Shown here one piece after another: positions 9,135 through 20,729 of a DNA stretch of 64,000 bases. A program made the position numbers and the translations under genes. Source of the DNA: Pseudomonadota bacterium (lineage in GTDB: Bacteria; Pseudomonadota; Gammaproteobacteria; Burkholderiales; Rhodocyclaceae); the NCBI GenBank assembly GCA_018241725.1, contig JAFEDI010000067.1, positions 62,001 to 126,000 of the forward strand, given 5' to 3'. The number at the start of each line of letters is the position of its first letter. Position 1 is the stretch's first letter. Under the pieces are notes generated by a model. It was not told where the DNA came from, did not search any database, and was given only the letters and a program-made list of their open reading frames with translations.

Positions 9135-9452
9135 ATGAACAAGATTATCGCGGGTTTCGTAGCTGGTCTGTTTTCTGTTGGCATGGCTTACGCTGAAGCT
9201 CCCGCTCAACCGGCCGCAGCAGCCGCTGCAGCACCTGCCGCCTCGGGCTGTGAAGCCAAGGCCGTGAGCAAAGCTGGCAAGCCCCTCGCCGGCGCAGCCA
9301 AGGCTGCATTCATGAAGAAGTGCGAGGGCGGCGCAACGACGGCCAAGGCCCCCTCATCCTGTGCGGACAAGGCGGTCGGCAAGAACGGGAAGCCTCTGGC
9401 TGGCGCGGCCAAAACCGCATTCATGAAGAAGTGCGAAGCTGACGCCAAGTAA
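9135..9452 (+). CDS. PsiF-repeat periplasmic protein
   Basis: A 105-aa secreted protein. The signal peptide ends near AYAEA, then an Ala/Pro linker, then two copies of the PsiF repeat: CEAKAVSKAGKPLAGAAKAAF-MKKC and CADKAVGKNGKPLAGAAKTAF-MKKC. The family is named for the phosphate-starvation-inducible E. coli PsiF; its molecular role is not established. The paired Cys in each repeat may form disulfides in the periplasm. It precedes a hairpin shared with the converging czcA gene. Confidence 0.85.
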   Translation: MNKIIAGFVAGLFSVGMAYAEAPAQPAAAAAAAPAASGCEAKAVSKAGKPLAGAAKAAFMKKCEGGATTAKAPSSCADKAVGKNGKPLAGAAKTAFMKKCEADAK

Positions 9453-9542
9453 GCCGGCAATAGTCGGCCTGCCAGGACATATATCCGGTCAATGCAGGAC
9501 ACGCCGCTTCCGGCGTGACCTTTCCGGTTGAAGCAGTGAAGC

Positions 9543-9573
9543 AAGGCCCATCTCCCCCGAGATGGGCCTTTGT
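9543..9573. terminator. Shared hairpin terminator between psiF-like gene and czcA
   Basis: AAGGCCCATCTC and GAGATGGGCCTT are complementary across CCCC. A short T run follows on the plus strand. The genes converge here, so the hairpin could stop transcription from both sides. Confidence 0.75.
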
Positions 9574-9579
9574 CATGCA

Positions 9580-12762
<3,183 letters not shown>

Positions 12763-14064
12763 TCAGTGCGCGTGCTCAGCGCTGCCCTTGCCGAGCTCCG
12801 ACTTGAGCACGAAGCTGCCCGACGCCGCGTAGGGCGTGCCGGCCTTGAGCCCGCCGATCACCTCGACCCGCTTGCCGTCGGTACGCCCCGGCATCACCGG
12901 CTGGACGCGGAAGCCGTCCGCCGTGCGCACGAACACCACCGGCTTGTCGGCTATGGTCTGGACCGCCTCCGCAAGCACGCTCACCGGCACGTCGGCTTCC
13001 CCCGACACGACTTCCACATTGACGAACAGCCCCGGCCGCCAGGCCATCTTCGGGTTGTCCAGCGTCACCCGCGCCTTGGCCGTGCGGGTGTCCTGGCCGA
13101 GCAGCGCACCGACGTAGGAAATGCGCCCCTCCGCGCGGGAGTCGAGGGCCGTCGCACGCACGACCACCTTCTCGCCGACCCGGACCACGTCCAGGTCTTT
13201 GGCCGACACCACGATTTCCGCCCACACGGAGGACAGATCGGACAGCGTGAAGATGCTGGCGTCTTCCTTCACCGCCTCGCCGAGGGCAATGTGCTTTTCC
13301 ACCACCATCCCGTCGAAGGGCGCGCGGATCTCGTAGCGATTGAGGCTCCCCGCCCCGGCCGCCGGCGCGCCGAGGGCCACCAGCTTCTGCTGGGCATTGG
13401 CCACCGCGATCTCGGCCTCGCGCAGGGCCTGCTGGGCGACCATGTAATCCTGCTCCGCGGCGATCTTCTGCTCCCACAGCTGCTTTTCCCGGAGGTAGGT
13501 GGACTTCGCCAGGCCAAGGCGCTTCTGTGCGGTGAGGAGTTCGCTGCGCAGCTCCGACAAGCCAGTGCTGGCGATCACCGCCAGCACCTGCCCACGACGG
13601 ACGAGTTGGCCAAGGTTGGCGGGCACGCTGTCCACCACGCCGGCCAGCCGCGGCACCACGTGGGCCGTGCGGTCTTCGTTGAAGCGGATCTCGCCGGGCA
13701 ACTGGCGAGTGCTGCGGATCCGCGCCGGCCCGGCCTGCTCGATACCGACGCCGGCCGCCTCGATCTGCGCCGTACTCAGGGCGAGCGCTTCCTCGTGCGG
13801 CTTGGCTTTGTCATCGTCGGCGTGATGCTCGGCATCACCGTGCCCACCAGGATGAGCGTGGTCGTCGCCGGCCTTTTCACCGTGATGTTCCTTGTCGTCA
13901 TGACTACGGGCATCGGCATGCGCCCCAGGCTCGCCTGTGGGTATTGCCGGACTACCGGCGAGGATCCATCCACCGGCAGCGATCCCGCTGAAAAGGATGG
14001 TCGCAATGGCGATGGCCTGCTTGCGGGTGATGGTCGATGAACCTGGTTTGAGAGGGTTGTTCAC
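12763..14064 (-). CDS. czcB: CzcB-type membrane-fusion protein with His-rich N-terminus
   Basis: A 433-aa periplasmic adaptor linking the RND pump to the outer-membrane channel. After an N-terminal membrane anchor there is a striking His/Asp/Glu-rich stretch (about residues 45-95: HADARSHDDKEHHGEKAG, then DDHAHPGGHGDAEHHADDD), consistent with metal binding. The rest shows the biotinyl/lipoyl hairpin, long alpha-helical hairpin and beta-barrel domains of the family (PRLAGVVDSVPANLGQLVRRGQVLAVI; EIRAPFDGMVVEKHIALGEAV). It lies 9 bp from czcC and 15 bp from czcA. Confidence 0.92.
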   Translation of the reverse strand: MNNPLKPGSSTITRKQAIAIATILFSGIAAGGWILAGSPAIPTGEPGAHADARSHDDKEHHGEKAGDDHAHPGGHGDAEHHADDDKAKPHEEALALSTAQIEAAGVGIEQAGPARIRSTRQLPGEIRFNEDRTAHVVPRLAGVVDSVPANLGQLVRRGQVLAVIASTGLSELRSELLTAQKRLGLAKSTYLREKQLWEQKIAAEQDYMVAQQALREAEIAVANAQQKLVALGAPAAGAGSLNRYEIRAPFDGMVVEKHIALGEAVKEDASIFTLSDLSSVWAEIVVSAKDLDVVRVGEKVVVRATALDSRAEGRISYVGALLGQDTRTAKARVTLDNPKMAWRPGLFVNVEVVSGEADVPVSVLAEAVQTIADKPVVFVRTADGFRVQPVMPGRTDGKRVEVIGGLKAGTPYAASGSFVLKSELGKGSAEHAH

Positions 14065-14073
14065 GGTGGGCTC

Positions 14074-15393
14074 CTACGGATGGTCGGCCATCACGGACGA
14101 CGGCGTGGTGATGGCACCCAGCACGCGCTCCAGTTCGGCAGCGGTGCGATGGGCATCGGAGAGACTTTTCAGGTACTGGGCGCGGGCCTGAAAGAAGGTG
14201 CGCTGGGCGTCGAGCACTTCCAGGAAGCTGAACTTGCCGAGCTCGAAGCCCCTGGTTGCGGCGTCGTAGGCGCTGCGGGCGCCGGGCACGATCTCCTGCT
14301 GCAGCGTCAGGACCTCGACCAGCAGCGCCTTCAAGCGCTCCTGGTTCTGCGCCGCGTCGGCGCCGAGGCGGAGCTCGGCGGCGCGCAGCTCATCCCGCGC
14401 CTTGTCGGTCCGCCGCAGCGCCTCGAGCAGGTTGCCCTGGTTGCGGTCGAAGACCGGAAACGGGATCGACAGGCCGACGATGGCCTGGTTGCGCCCAAGC
14501 TCCTCGGCACGCTTGGCCCCGATGCTGACTGTGACGTCGGGGATGCGCTTCGTGCGCTCCACCTCGGCCAGGGCGGCAAGACGCTCGACCTCGAGGCGCG
14601 ATCTCTGCAGCATCGGCGCCGTGTCGAGACGGCGGGCCAGCGCGTCGTCCGGCAGCAGCGCGGGCAACACGTCCATGTGCCCTTCCGCCTGCGCGAAGCG
14701 CGGCTGGGCGCTGCCCCAGGTGATCGCGAGCCGCTTGCGGGCCACGCTCAGGTCGGCCCGGGTCTGGTTCAGCTCGACCCGCGCCGACGCTTCGGCAACC
14801 CGCGCCTTGGTCTCCTCCACCGGCGACACCTTGCCGGCCGCCACCCGCCGGGATGCGGCCTGCGTCGCGCGCCGGGCCAGCGCGAGGAGATCCTCTGCCT
14901 GCTGGACGCGCTCCTGTGCCATCAACACCTCGAAGAAGGCGCCGATGGTCGTTGCCCGCACATCCAGGCGGCGAACAGCCAGATCGGCGGTGGCAACGTC
15001 GCGCCCGCGCTCGGCGGAAGCGATCCGCGCGGCGCGCTTGCCGCCCAGCTCCAGCAACTGGCCGATCTGCACCGTGGTGCTGCGGGTCGCACGGTTCTGG
15101 GTGTCCTCGACGGATGTCGAGATGTCGGGATTGGGCCGCAGCCCGGCCTGAATGACCGCGCCCTCGACGGCACGCAGCTCGTTGGCGGCCGCGGACAGTT
15201 CGGGGTTCGCCGCCATCGCGAGGTCGAGCGCCATCGCCAGGCTCAAGGGGCCGGTCGGCTCGACAGGATTGGCGCCAGGGCTGGCCATGACAATGGCCGC
15301 TTCGGCAGGCCGGTCGATGTCCGCGTGAGCCGTGCCCGCAAGCACGGCAAGCACGCAGCTCACCGCCAGGGTGATTCGTGTATTGGAATGCAT
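14074..15393 (-). CDS. czcC: CzcC-type outer-membrane efflux channel
   Basis: A 439-aa TolC-like outer-membrane factor that completes the tripartite metal exporter. A signal peptide (MHSNTRITLAVSCVLAVLAGTAHA) precedes two OEP repeats rich in long helices (ELRAVEGAVIQAGLRPNPDI; LGKFSFLEVLDAQRTFFQARAQYL). The latter motif is a hallmark of this family. It lies upstream of czcB and downstream of the CzcI-like gene. Confidence 0.92.
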   Translation of the reverse strand: MHSNTRITLAVSCVLAVLAGTAHADIDRPAEAAIVMASPGANPVEPTGPLSLAMALDLAMAANPELSAAANELRAVEGAVIQAGLRPNPDISTSVEDTQNRATRSTTVQIGQLLELGGKRAARIASAERGRDVATADLAVRRLDVRATTIGAFFEVLMAQERVQQAEDLLALARRATQAASRRVAAGKVSPVEETKARVAEASARVELNQTRADLSVARKRLAITWGSAQPRFAQAEGHMDVLPALLPDDALARRLDTAPMLQRSRLEVERLAALAEVERTKRIPDVTVSIGAKRAEELGRNQAIVGLSIPFPVFDRNQGNLLEALRRTDKARDELRAAELRLGADAAQNQERLKALLVEVLTLQQEIVPGARSAYDAATRGFELGKFSFLEVLDAQRTFFQARAQYLKSLSDAHRTAAELERVLGAITTPSSVMADHP

Positions 15394-15509
15394 CCGATTC
15401 TCCAGTGATGAAAGACACGTGGGGAAATCGGCGGGACGCCATCCGGCCGGACGGCGCGCGACAAGGGCCGCGAGGGGAAACTACGGAAAGAAAGGCCCGC
15501 TCCCGCCGA

Positions 15510-15854
15510 TCAGGCGGAAACGGTCCAGTTGGGGCGTTCCGGCAGGTCGCCGGGCGGCGACGCCAATGGATGTGGCGCCCACGGCGGACTCACGACACCC
15601 GCCTCGGCGGGAATGGGCTCGAACAGCCCAAGCAATGCGGATGCACAGCCCGCATGGCAGAACGCACAGTCCTCGTCGATACCGGACGGTGCGCTCTTCG
15701 AATCCTTGAAGCCACCATCGCCTTGATGCTTGTGCTGGTGGTGGCCGAAATGCTGCGACGGCCCGGACTCGTGCTGGCAATAGGCCGCCGCCACCGACCA
15801 GGTGAACTGGAGTGGCAGGAAAACCAGCAGGAAGACGGCGAACCAACGACGCAT
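15510..15854 (-). CDS. czcI: CzcI-like periplasmic metal-response protein
   Basis: A 114-aa secreted protein. The start at 15854 gives MRRWFAVFLLVFLPLQFTWSVAAAYC, a signal peptide as in CzcI proteins. The mature N-terminus has CQHESGPSQHFGHHQHKHQGD, a His-rich putative metal site, and a later CAFCHAGC. CzcI genes head czcICBA operons and are implicated in metal-dependent control, though their mechanism is unclear. Here it lies 116 bp before czcC on the same strand. An upstream in-frame start would add 44 non-secretory residues and is unlikely. Confidence 0.85.
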   Translation of the reverse strand: MRRWFAVFLLVFLPLQFTWSVAAAYCQHESGPSQHFGHHQHKHQGDGGFKDSKSAPSGIDEDCAFCHAGCASALLGLFEPIPAEAGVVSPPWAPHPLASPPGDLPERPNWTVSA

Positions 15855-16080
15855 GGGGGCGGATGGTAGCAGAGGGGGCGCCCGACATGACGAACAAACG
15901 CGCTCTGCGCGCCGGAATGTCGTTGAAGTACATCCCGATCGATGCATCGTGGGGCTCTCCTTCGCATCGATCATGACGAAACTCACGCCAGATCACGCTC
16001 TCGCCCGATTGCCGTGATAAGCGGCACAGTTCGAGGTGTGCCAGGTGGATAAGCTGCACTCCATCCTGAATCCCGCCGAT

Positions 16081-16773
16081 ATGTCCGCGATGCGCTTCTC
16101 CTCCTTCAGCAAGCTCTGCTCTGTCCTGACCCTGTCCGCGCTGTCCCTGGCTGCCCAGCAGGCCAACGCCAGCCTGATCACAATGGATACGCGCTATTCG
16201 ACCAGCTCCGCACTACCGACCGCCGACGACTATCGCACCACCATCGACCAGTTGGCCGCCGCAGCCCCCACCACGGGCTACGGCAGCACCACGCTCGCCT
16301 CGTTCGACAACGTGTCGAATCAAAGCGTGTTCGGTGGATCGAGCAGCGACATCGCCTTCCGCTACAACGTCATCTTCAGCTCGGCGGACAGCGGTGCTTG
16401 GAATTTCCGCATCGGCCCCGACTTCGGCAATGGCGGCGCCGTCTTCCTCGACGGCACGTTGATGGGCTTCAAGACCAACGACATGTGGTGGAGCGGCTCC
16501 TACGCGTCGACCACCCAGGATTTCGAGTTCCTCGCCAACCTGAGCTCCGGCGACCATCTGCTGCAGATCTACGGCCTCGAAAACTGCTGCGACGGCAACC
16601 AGCAAGCCCAGTACCTGGCGCCTGGCGGCACGGCTTACACGTCCTTCAGCAGCACCGACGGCCACAACCCGAATGCCGTACCGGAGCCGGGCAGCCTGCC
16701 GCTGATCCTGGGTGCCGGCCTGGCTCTGGCCGGCTGGCAGCGTCGCTTCCGGCAGCAGCAATCCTCCAAATAA
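16081..16773 (+). CDS. CCXG-type PEP-CTERM surface protein
   Basis: A 230-aa secreted protein carrying the exosortase sorting signal at its C-terminus: VPEPGSLPLILGAGLALAGW, then the basic tail QRRFRQQQ. PEP-CTERM proteins are processed by exosortase and usually tied to extracellular polysaccharide. A signal peptide ends near AQQANA. The domain contains ENCCDGNQQAQ, the Cys-Cys-X-Gly motif of a named PEP-CTERM subfamily (CCXG), and aromatic/Gly-rich beta-sandwich-like sequence (WNFRIGPDFGNGGAVFLDG). No exosortase or EPS genes are in this window. The start could also be 16090. Confidence 0.85.
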   Translation: MSAMRFSSFSKLCSVLTLSALSLAAQQANASLITMDTRYSTSSALPTADDYRTTIDQLAAAAPTTGYGSTTLASFDNVSNQSVFGGSSSDIAFRYNVIFSSADSGAWNFRIGPDFGNGGAVFLDGTLMGFKTNDMWWSGSYASTTQDFEFLANLSSGDHLLQIYGLENCCDGNQQAQYLAPGGTAYTSFSSTDGHNPNAVPEPGSLPLILGAGLALAGWQRRFRQQQSSK

Positions 16774-16813
16774 GCCCATGCGCCCAGGGGGCGCAAGGCT
16801 TCGTAATCCAGCG

Positions 16814-16847
16814 CAAGAGAGCCCGCATCCGACGGGCTCTCTTGCCG
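16814..16847 (+). terminator. Hairpin after the PEP-CTERM gene
   Basis: CAAGAGAGCCCG and CGGGCTCTCTTG are perfectly complementary around a 7-nt loop. The T run after it is weak, and the converging LysR gene ends nearby, so it may act in both directions. Confidence 0.7.
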
Positions 16848-16872
16848 TTTACGGGATGACTGTCGCGGGCAC

Positions 16873-17802
16873 TCATCCGGACGCCCTGGGCGTGCCCTCT
16901 GCCGGATTGGCCGCCAGCGACGCGGCGATCTCCCGCGTCACCTGCATCACCGTCCGGGTAGCGAGCGTCAGCTCCCCGTGGGGCGACATGGCCAGCGCCA
17001 GATAGCGGGGCACTTCCGGCTCCACCAGCTTGGCCGCCTGCAGGCGGCAGTGCTTCATGGCCGCGGCAATGGCGTAAGGCCCCAGCAGCGCATACGCACT
17101 GCCATCCGCCGCGATCTGGGTCTGCAGGCTGAGGCTGTCCGCCTCGGCAACCACGTTGAGGCTCACGCCGTGCTGGGCACTCAGCTGGTCGAACTGGTCG
17201 CGCCAGCTGTTGGGCCGGCAGAACATCACCAGCGGCAGGCCATCCAGCACGGAGAAGGCCACCGTCGGGCCCGCCGTCAGGGGATCGCCGGCCGCGCTGA
17301 CCAGGTAGGTCTGCGCTTCCGACAGGTAGATGTCGCCGTTCCTGGCCAGCGGACTGTGGCGGAACAGGATCGCCAGATCCACATTGCCGTTCTCCAGCCA
17401 GGTCTCCAACTGGGCGCCCTGCCCCTCGCGCACGCTCAGCTGGATCAGCGGATAGCGTTCCCGTAGCTGGTAATACAGGGTGCTGACCAGCGGGTGCGCG
17501 GTGGACGGCAGGATGCCGATGCGCACAGTGCCGATCGGCTTGCCGGCGGTGGTGCGAATGTCGTTGGAGAGCTGCTCGGTACTGGTCACCCAGGTGCGCA
17601 CCTTGGGCAGGATGCGCTGCCCGAGTTCGGTCAGTACCACACCCCGCCCGGTGCGCTGGAACAGGCGTCCGCCGCATTCATCCTCCAGCTCGCCGATCTG
17701 CCGGCTCACATGGGGCTGGCTGGTCCGGTAGGCCACCGCCACCTTGCTGAGGCTGCCCAACTCCACCGCGTCGAGAAACAGCTTCCACGCCGAATAGTCC
17801 AT
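16873..17802 (-). CDS. LysR-family regulator of the adjacent lyase/MFS/porin cluster
   Basis: A 309-aa LTTR. The N-terminal winged HTH reads AWKLFLDAVELGSLSKVAVAYRTSQPHVSRQIGELE, followed by GGRLFQRTGRGVVLTELG. The effector domain (about 90-300) has two alpha/beta lobes. The start at 17802 gives MDYSAWKLF, the usual LTTR N-terminus; upstream in-frame codons add a non-homologous extension. It is divergent from the DapA-family gene, a layout in which LTTRs commonly control the neighbour. The effector is unknown, probably the cluster's substrate or product. Confidence 0.88.
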   Translation of the reverse strand: MDYSAWKLFLDAVELGSLSKVAVAYRTSQPHVSRQIGELEDECGGRLFQRTGRGVVLTELGQRILPKVRTWVTSTEQLSNDIRTTAGKPIGTVRIGILPSTAHPLVSTLYYQLRERYPLIQLSVREGQGAQLETWLENGNVDLAILFRHSPLARNGDIYLSEAQTYLVSAAGDPLTAGPTVAFSVLDGLPLVMFCRPNSWRDQFDQLSAQHGVSLNVVAEADSLSLQTQIAADGSAYALLGPYAIAAAMKHCRLQAAKLVEPEVPRYLALAMSPHGELTLATRTVMQVTREIAASLAANPAEGTPRASG

Positions 17803-17824
17803 TTCCGCCCCCACCAAAACCCAT

Positions 17825-17876
17825 GTCTGATCAGTATATCTGAAATACAAGAATTGCCTCTTCCGGCATATCAGAC
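17825..17876. promoter_or_regulatory. Candidate LysR binding region
   Basis: GTCTGAT at 17825-17831 and ATCAGAC at 17870-17876 are inverted copies. Between them lie further AT-rich ATATCTGA-like and CATATCAG-like half sites, just upstream of the lysR start in the divergent spacer. The layout fits LTTR recognition and activation half sites; binding is inferred. Confidence 0.4.
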
Positions 17877-18063
17877 CCCTTCCTATACTGCATCCATGCT
17901 CGATGACCGACACGGCAAGAGCTGAACAAGTCGTTGAATAAACTGTGTTTACTGGCTTCAAAGCGGCACCACGGAAATGCTCTGCGGATTCACCCGAAGC
18001 CTTCGAACCGCGGCCAGCGCAGACGATCGACGACCACTCCACCTATCAAAGAGGAAATACATC

Positions 18064-18984
18064 ATGACCCTGGATCTTCGTGGCCTCGTTCCCGCCCCCG
18101 TCACCCCCTTCACCCGCGATGGCGCCGTCGATCACGACGCCATCCAGCGCCTCGGCTCCTGGCTCGGCGGCATTGACGGCGTCAAGGGCCTGGTGGTGCT
18201 CGGCCATGCCGGCGAAGGCACCTTCCTGTCCCAGGACGAACAGGCGGCCGTGATCGAGAGCTTCGTGAAGTCCACCAACGGCCGCGTGCCGGTGATCGCC
18301 GGCATCACGCTGGAAGGCACCGCTGTCGCCGCAGAAGAAGCCAAGCGTGCCGTCAAGGCCGGGGCCGCCGCCGGCCTGGTCTATCCGTCCCACGGCTGGC
18401 TGCGTTTCGGCTACCAGAAGGGCGCGCCGCAGGACCGCTACCGCGCCATCTACGAAGAAAGCGGCCTGCCGCTGATCCTCTTCCAGTACCCGGACGCCAC
18501 CAAGGCCACTTACGACCTGCAGACCCTGCTGGACATCTCCGCCCAGCCCGGCGTCTTCGCGATGAAGAACGGCGTGCGCAACATGCGCCGCTGGGACGTG
18601 GAAATCCCCATCATCCGCCGCGAACGCCCGGAGCTGCAGATCCTCACCTGCCACGACGAGTACCTGCTGCACACCATGTTCGACGTGGATGGCGCGCTGG
18701 TCGGCTACGGCAACATCGCACCGGAACTGCTGATCGAGCTGATCAAGGCCGGCAAGGCCAAGGACTACCCGAAGGCCCGCGCGATCCACGACCAGCTGCT
18801 GCCGGTCACCCGCAACGTCTATCACCGCGGCTCCCACATGGAAGGCACCGTCGCGCTGAAGCACGCGCTGGTCGCCCGCGGCATCCTGGAGCACGCCACC
18901 GTACGCTCCCCGCTGCTGCCGCTGGCCGAAGGCGCGGACGTGGAGATCGCCAACGCGATGCGCGCCGCCGGCATCGTGCGCTGA
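18064..18984 (+). CDS. DapA/NanA-superfamily aldolase or hydratase-aldolase
   Basis: A 306-aa TIM-barrel class I aldolase-type protein (dihydrodipicolinate synthase family). The Schiff-base lysine is expected in GVFAMKNGVRN and the tyrosine partner in LILFQYPDA. The usual pyruvate-binding GTTGE motif is changed to GHAGEGTFLS, which argues against true DapA and for a catabolic subfamily acting on a 2-oxo acid. AAGAGGAAAT before the ATG supports this start. It sits with a divergent LysR gene, an MFS carrier and an OprD-type porin, so it probably cleaves or dehydrates an imported organic acid. The substrate cannot be named from sequence. Confidence 0.85.
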   Translation: MTLDLRGLVPAPVTPFTRDGAVDHDAIQRLGSWLGGIDGVKGLVVLGHAGEGTFLSQDEQAAVIESFVKSTNGRVPVIAGITLEGTAVAAEEAKRAVKAGAAAGLVYPSHGWLRFGYQKGAPQDRYRAIYEESGLPLILFQYPDATKATYDLQTLLDISAQPGVFAMKNGVRNMRRWDVEIPIIRRERPELQILTCHDEYLLHTMFDVDGALVGYGNIAPELLIELIKAGKAKDYPKARAIHDQLLPVTRNVYHRGSHMEGTVALKHALVARGILEHATVRSPLLPLAEGADVEIANAMRAAGIVR

Positions 18985-19022
18985 TACCGCCGAGGATCAC
19001 GGGCGACGCAGGCCAGCGTCGC

Positions 19023-19107
19023 CGGGCAGTCGGCGGTCAAACCGACCGACTGCCCGCCAGGCCGCAGTGTTACCGTAGCCGCCCCCGGAGACATGATCCC
19101 CGGGGGC
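19023..19107. other. Two hairpins between the lyase and MFS genes
   Basis: Hairpin 1 has CGGGCAGTCGG (19023-19033) and CCGACTGCCCG (19046-19056), with an inner CGGT/ACCG extension. Hairpin 2 has GCCCCCGG (19081-19088) and CCGGGGGC (19100-19107). Neither has a long T run. They could be attenuating or mRNA-stabilising elements separating expression of the two genes. Confidence 0.5.
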
Positions 19108-19147
19108 GAGCGTCGAGCACCTATATAAAAAAGATACTGGAGACAAA

Positions 19148-20590
19148 ATGGACACCAAAGTCGCCGCTTTGGGAGCGGGCATCGCCCCTCCGGCGGAGCA
19201 GCAGCTTGGCGCAAATCAACAGGTACGCGCGGCGCAGCTGCTCTTCCGCATCGAGAACGTGCCCTTCTGCCGCTGGCACACCAAGGCCCGCGTCATCATG
19301 GGCAGCGCGACCTTCTTCGACGCCTTCGACGCGCTCTCACTGGCCTTCGTGATGCCGGTACTGGTCGGCCTGTGGCACCTCGGCCCGACCGAGATCGGGG
19401 TGCTGATCGCGGCCGGCTACCTCGGGCAGGTGATCGGTGCGCTGCTCTTCGGCTGGCTCGCCGAGCGCCGTGGCCGCGTCCCGAGCGCCACCCTGGCGGT
19501 CGGCATCATGTCGGTGATGAGCGTCGCCAGCGCCTTCACCGGCAACTTCCAGATGCTCTTCCTGGCCCGCTTCATCCAGGGCATCGGCGTCGGCGGCGAG
19601 GTGCCGGTCGCCGCCGCCTATATCAATGAACTCTCCCAGGCCCATGGGCGCGGCCGCTTCTTCATCCTGTATGAGCTGATCTTCCCCCTCGGCCTCCTCG
19701 GTGCCGCGCAGATCGGCGCCTTCGTCGTGCCCCGCTTCGGCTGGGAATACATGTTCCTGATCGGCGGCATCCCCGGCATCCTGATCGCCACCCTGATCCT
19801 GCGCCTGTCCGAATCGCCTCGCTGGTTGATCTCCAAGGGCCGCCTCGACGAGGCCGAACGCATCATCGAACGCCTGGAAGCCGCCACCACCAAGCGGAAC
19901 CTGGATCCAGCGCACAACCAGATCGAGGTCGATGCCCGCCTGGCCAGCCTGCAGGCTGGCCTGCAGAACCCACGCAAGGCTTCGTGGAAGGAACTCTTCT
20001 CGCCGATCTATCGCGGCCGCACGCTGATCGTCTGGGTGTTGTGGGCCAGCAGCTACTTCGTCGCCAACGGCATCAACAACTGGCTGCCCAGCCTCTACAA
20101 GACGGTCTATCACCTGCCGCTGCAGGAATCCCTGCACATGGCCTCCATCTCCAACGTGCTGAGCACCTGCGCCGTGCTGGCCTGCGCCTTCCTGATCGAC
20201 CGGGTCGGCCGCCGCCGCTGGGCCATGGGCTGTTTCGTGTTGAGTGGCGCGCTGCTGGCCACGCTGGGCATCATGGGCGCCAACGATCCCCGCTCGGTGA
20301 TGCTGCTGGCCTCCTCGGCCTATGCGGTGATGGGCACCACGACGGTCATGCTCTACCTCTACACCCCCGAGATCTACCCGACCCGCATGCGGGCCATCGG
20401 CACAGGCTTGGCCACCTCGTGGCTGCGCGCCGCCTCCGCCGCGGCTCCGGCCATCGTCGGCGTGGTACTGAGCGGACAAGGCGTCGCCGCGGTCTTCCTG
20501 ATGTTCGCCCTGACCACCGTCGTCGGCCTGATCGCTGCCACCCGCATGATTGAAACCACCAATCGTGCGCTGGAGGAAATCTCTCCTTAA
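19148..20590 (+). CDS. MFS transporter, aromatic-acid/sugar-porter type
   Basis: A 480-aa, 12-TM major facilitator. TM1 contains ATFFDAFDALSLAFVMPVLVG, with the acidic pair typical of the aromatic acid:H+ symporter branch. The loop 2-3 motif is GWLAERRGRVPS, the TM4-5 region has RFIQGIGVGGEVPVAAAYINE, and the loop after TM6 begins ESPRWLISKGR, shared with sugar porters. It probably imports the substrate of the DapA-family enzyme. The N-terminal 40 residues are a cytoplasmic extension. Confidence 0.85.
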   Translation: MDTKVAALGAGIAPPAEQQLGANQQVRAAQLLFRIENVPFCRWHTKARVIMGSATFFDAFDALSLAFVMPVLVGLWHLGPTEIGVLIAAGYLGQVIGALLFGWLAERRGRVPSATLAVGIMSVMSVASAFTGNFQMLFLARFIQGIGVGGEVPVAAAYINELSQAHGRGRFFILYELIFPLGLLGAAQIGAFVVPRFGWEYMFLIGGIPGILIATLILRLSESPRWLISKGRLDEAERIIERLEAATTKRNLDPAHNQIEVDARLASLQAGLQNPRKASWKELFSPIYRGRTLIVWVLWASSYFVANGINNWLPSLYKTVYHLPLQESLHMASISNVLSTCAVLACAFLIDRVGRRRWAMGCFVLSGALLATLGIMGANDPRSVMLLASSAYAVMGTTTVMLYLYTPEIYPTRMRAIGTGLATSWLRAASAAAPAIVGVVLSGQGVAAVFLMFALTTVVGLIAATRMIETTNRALEEISP

Positions 20591-20729
20591 GCCTCCGCGT
20601 AAGGACCGCATCGACATCGCGATACATGCGGCCCGCATGGGTCGCAGGGACGGTATCGCCCTGAAAAAGACAACGACCACCCCGCCGCCACAACGGGGAA
20701 CACGATCACAGGATTGGATTGGGGACACC

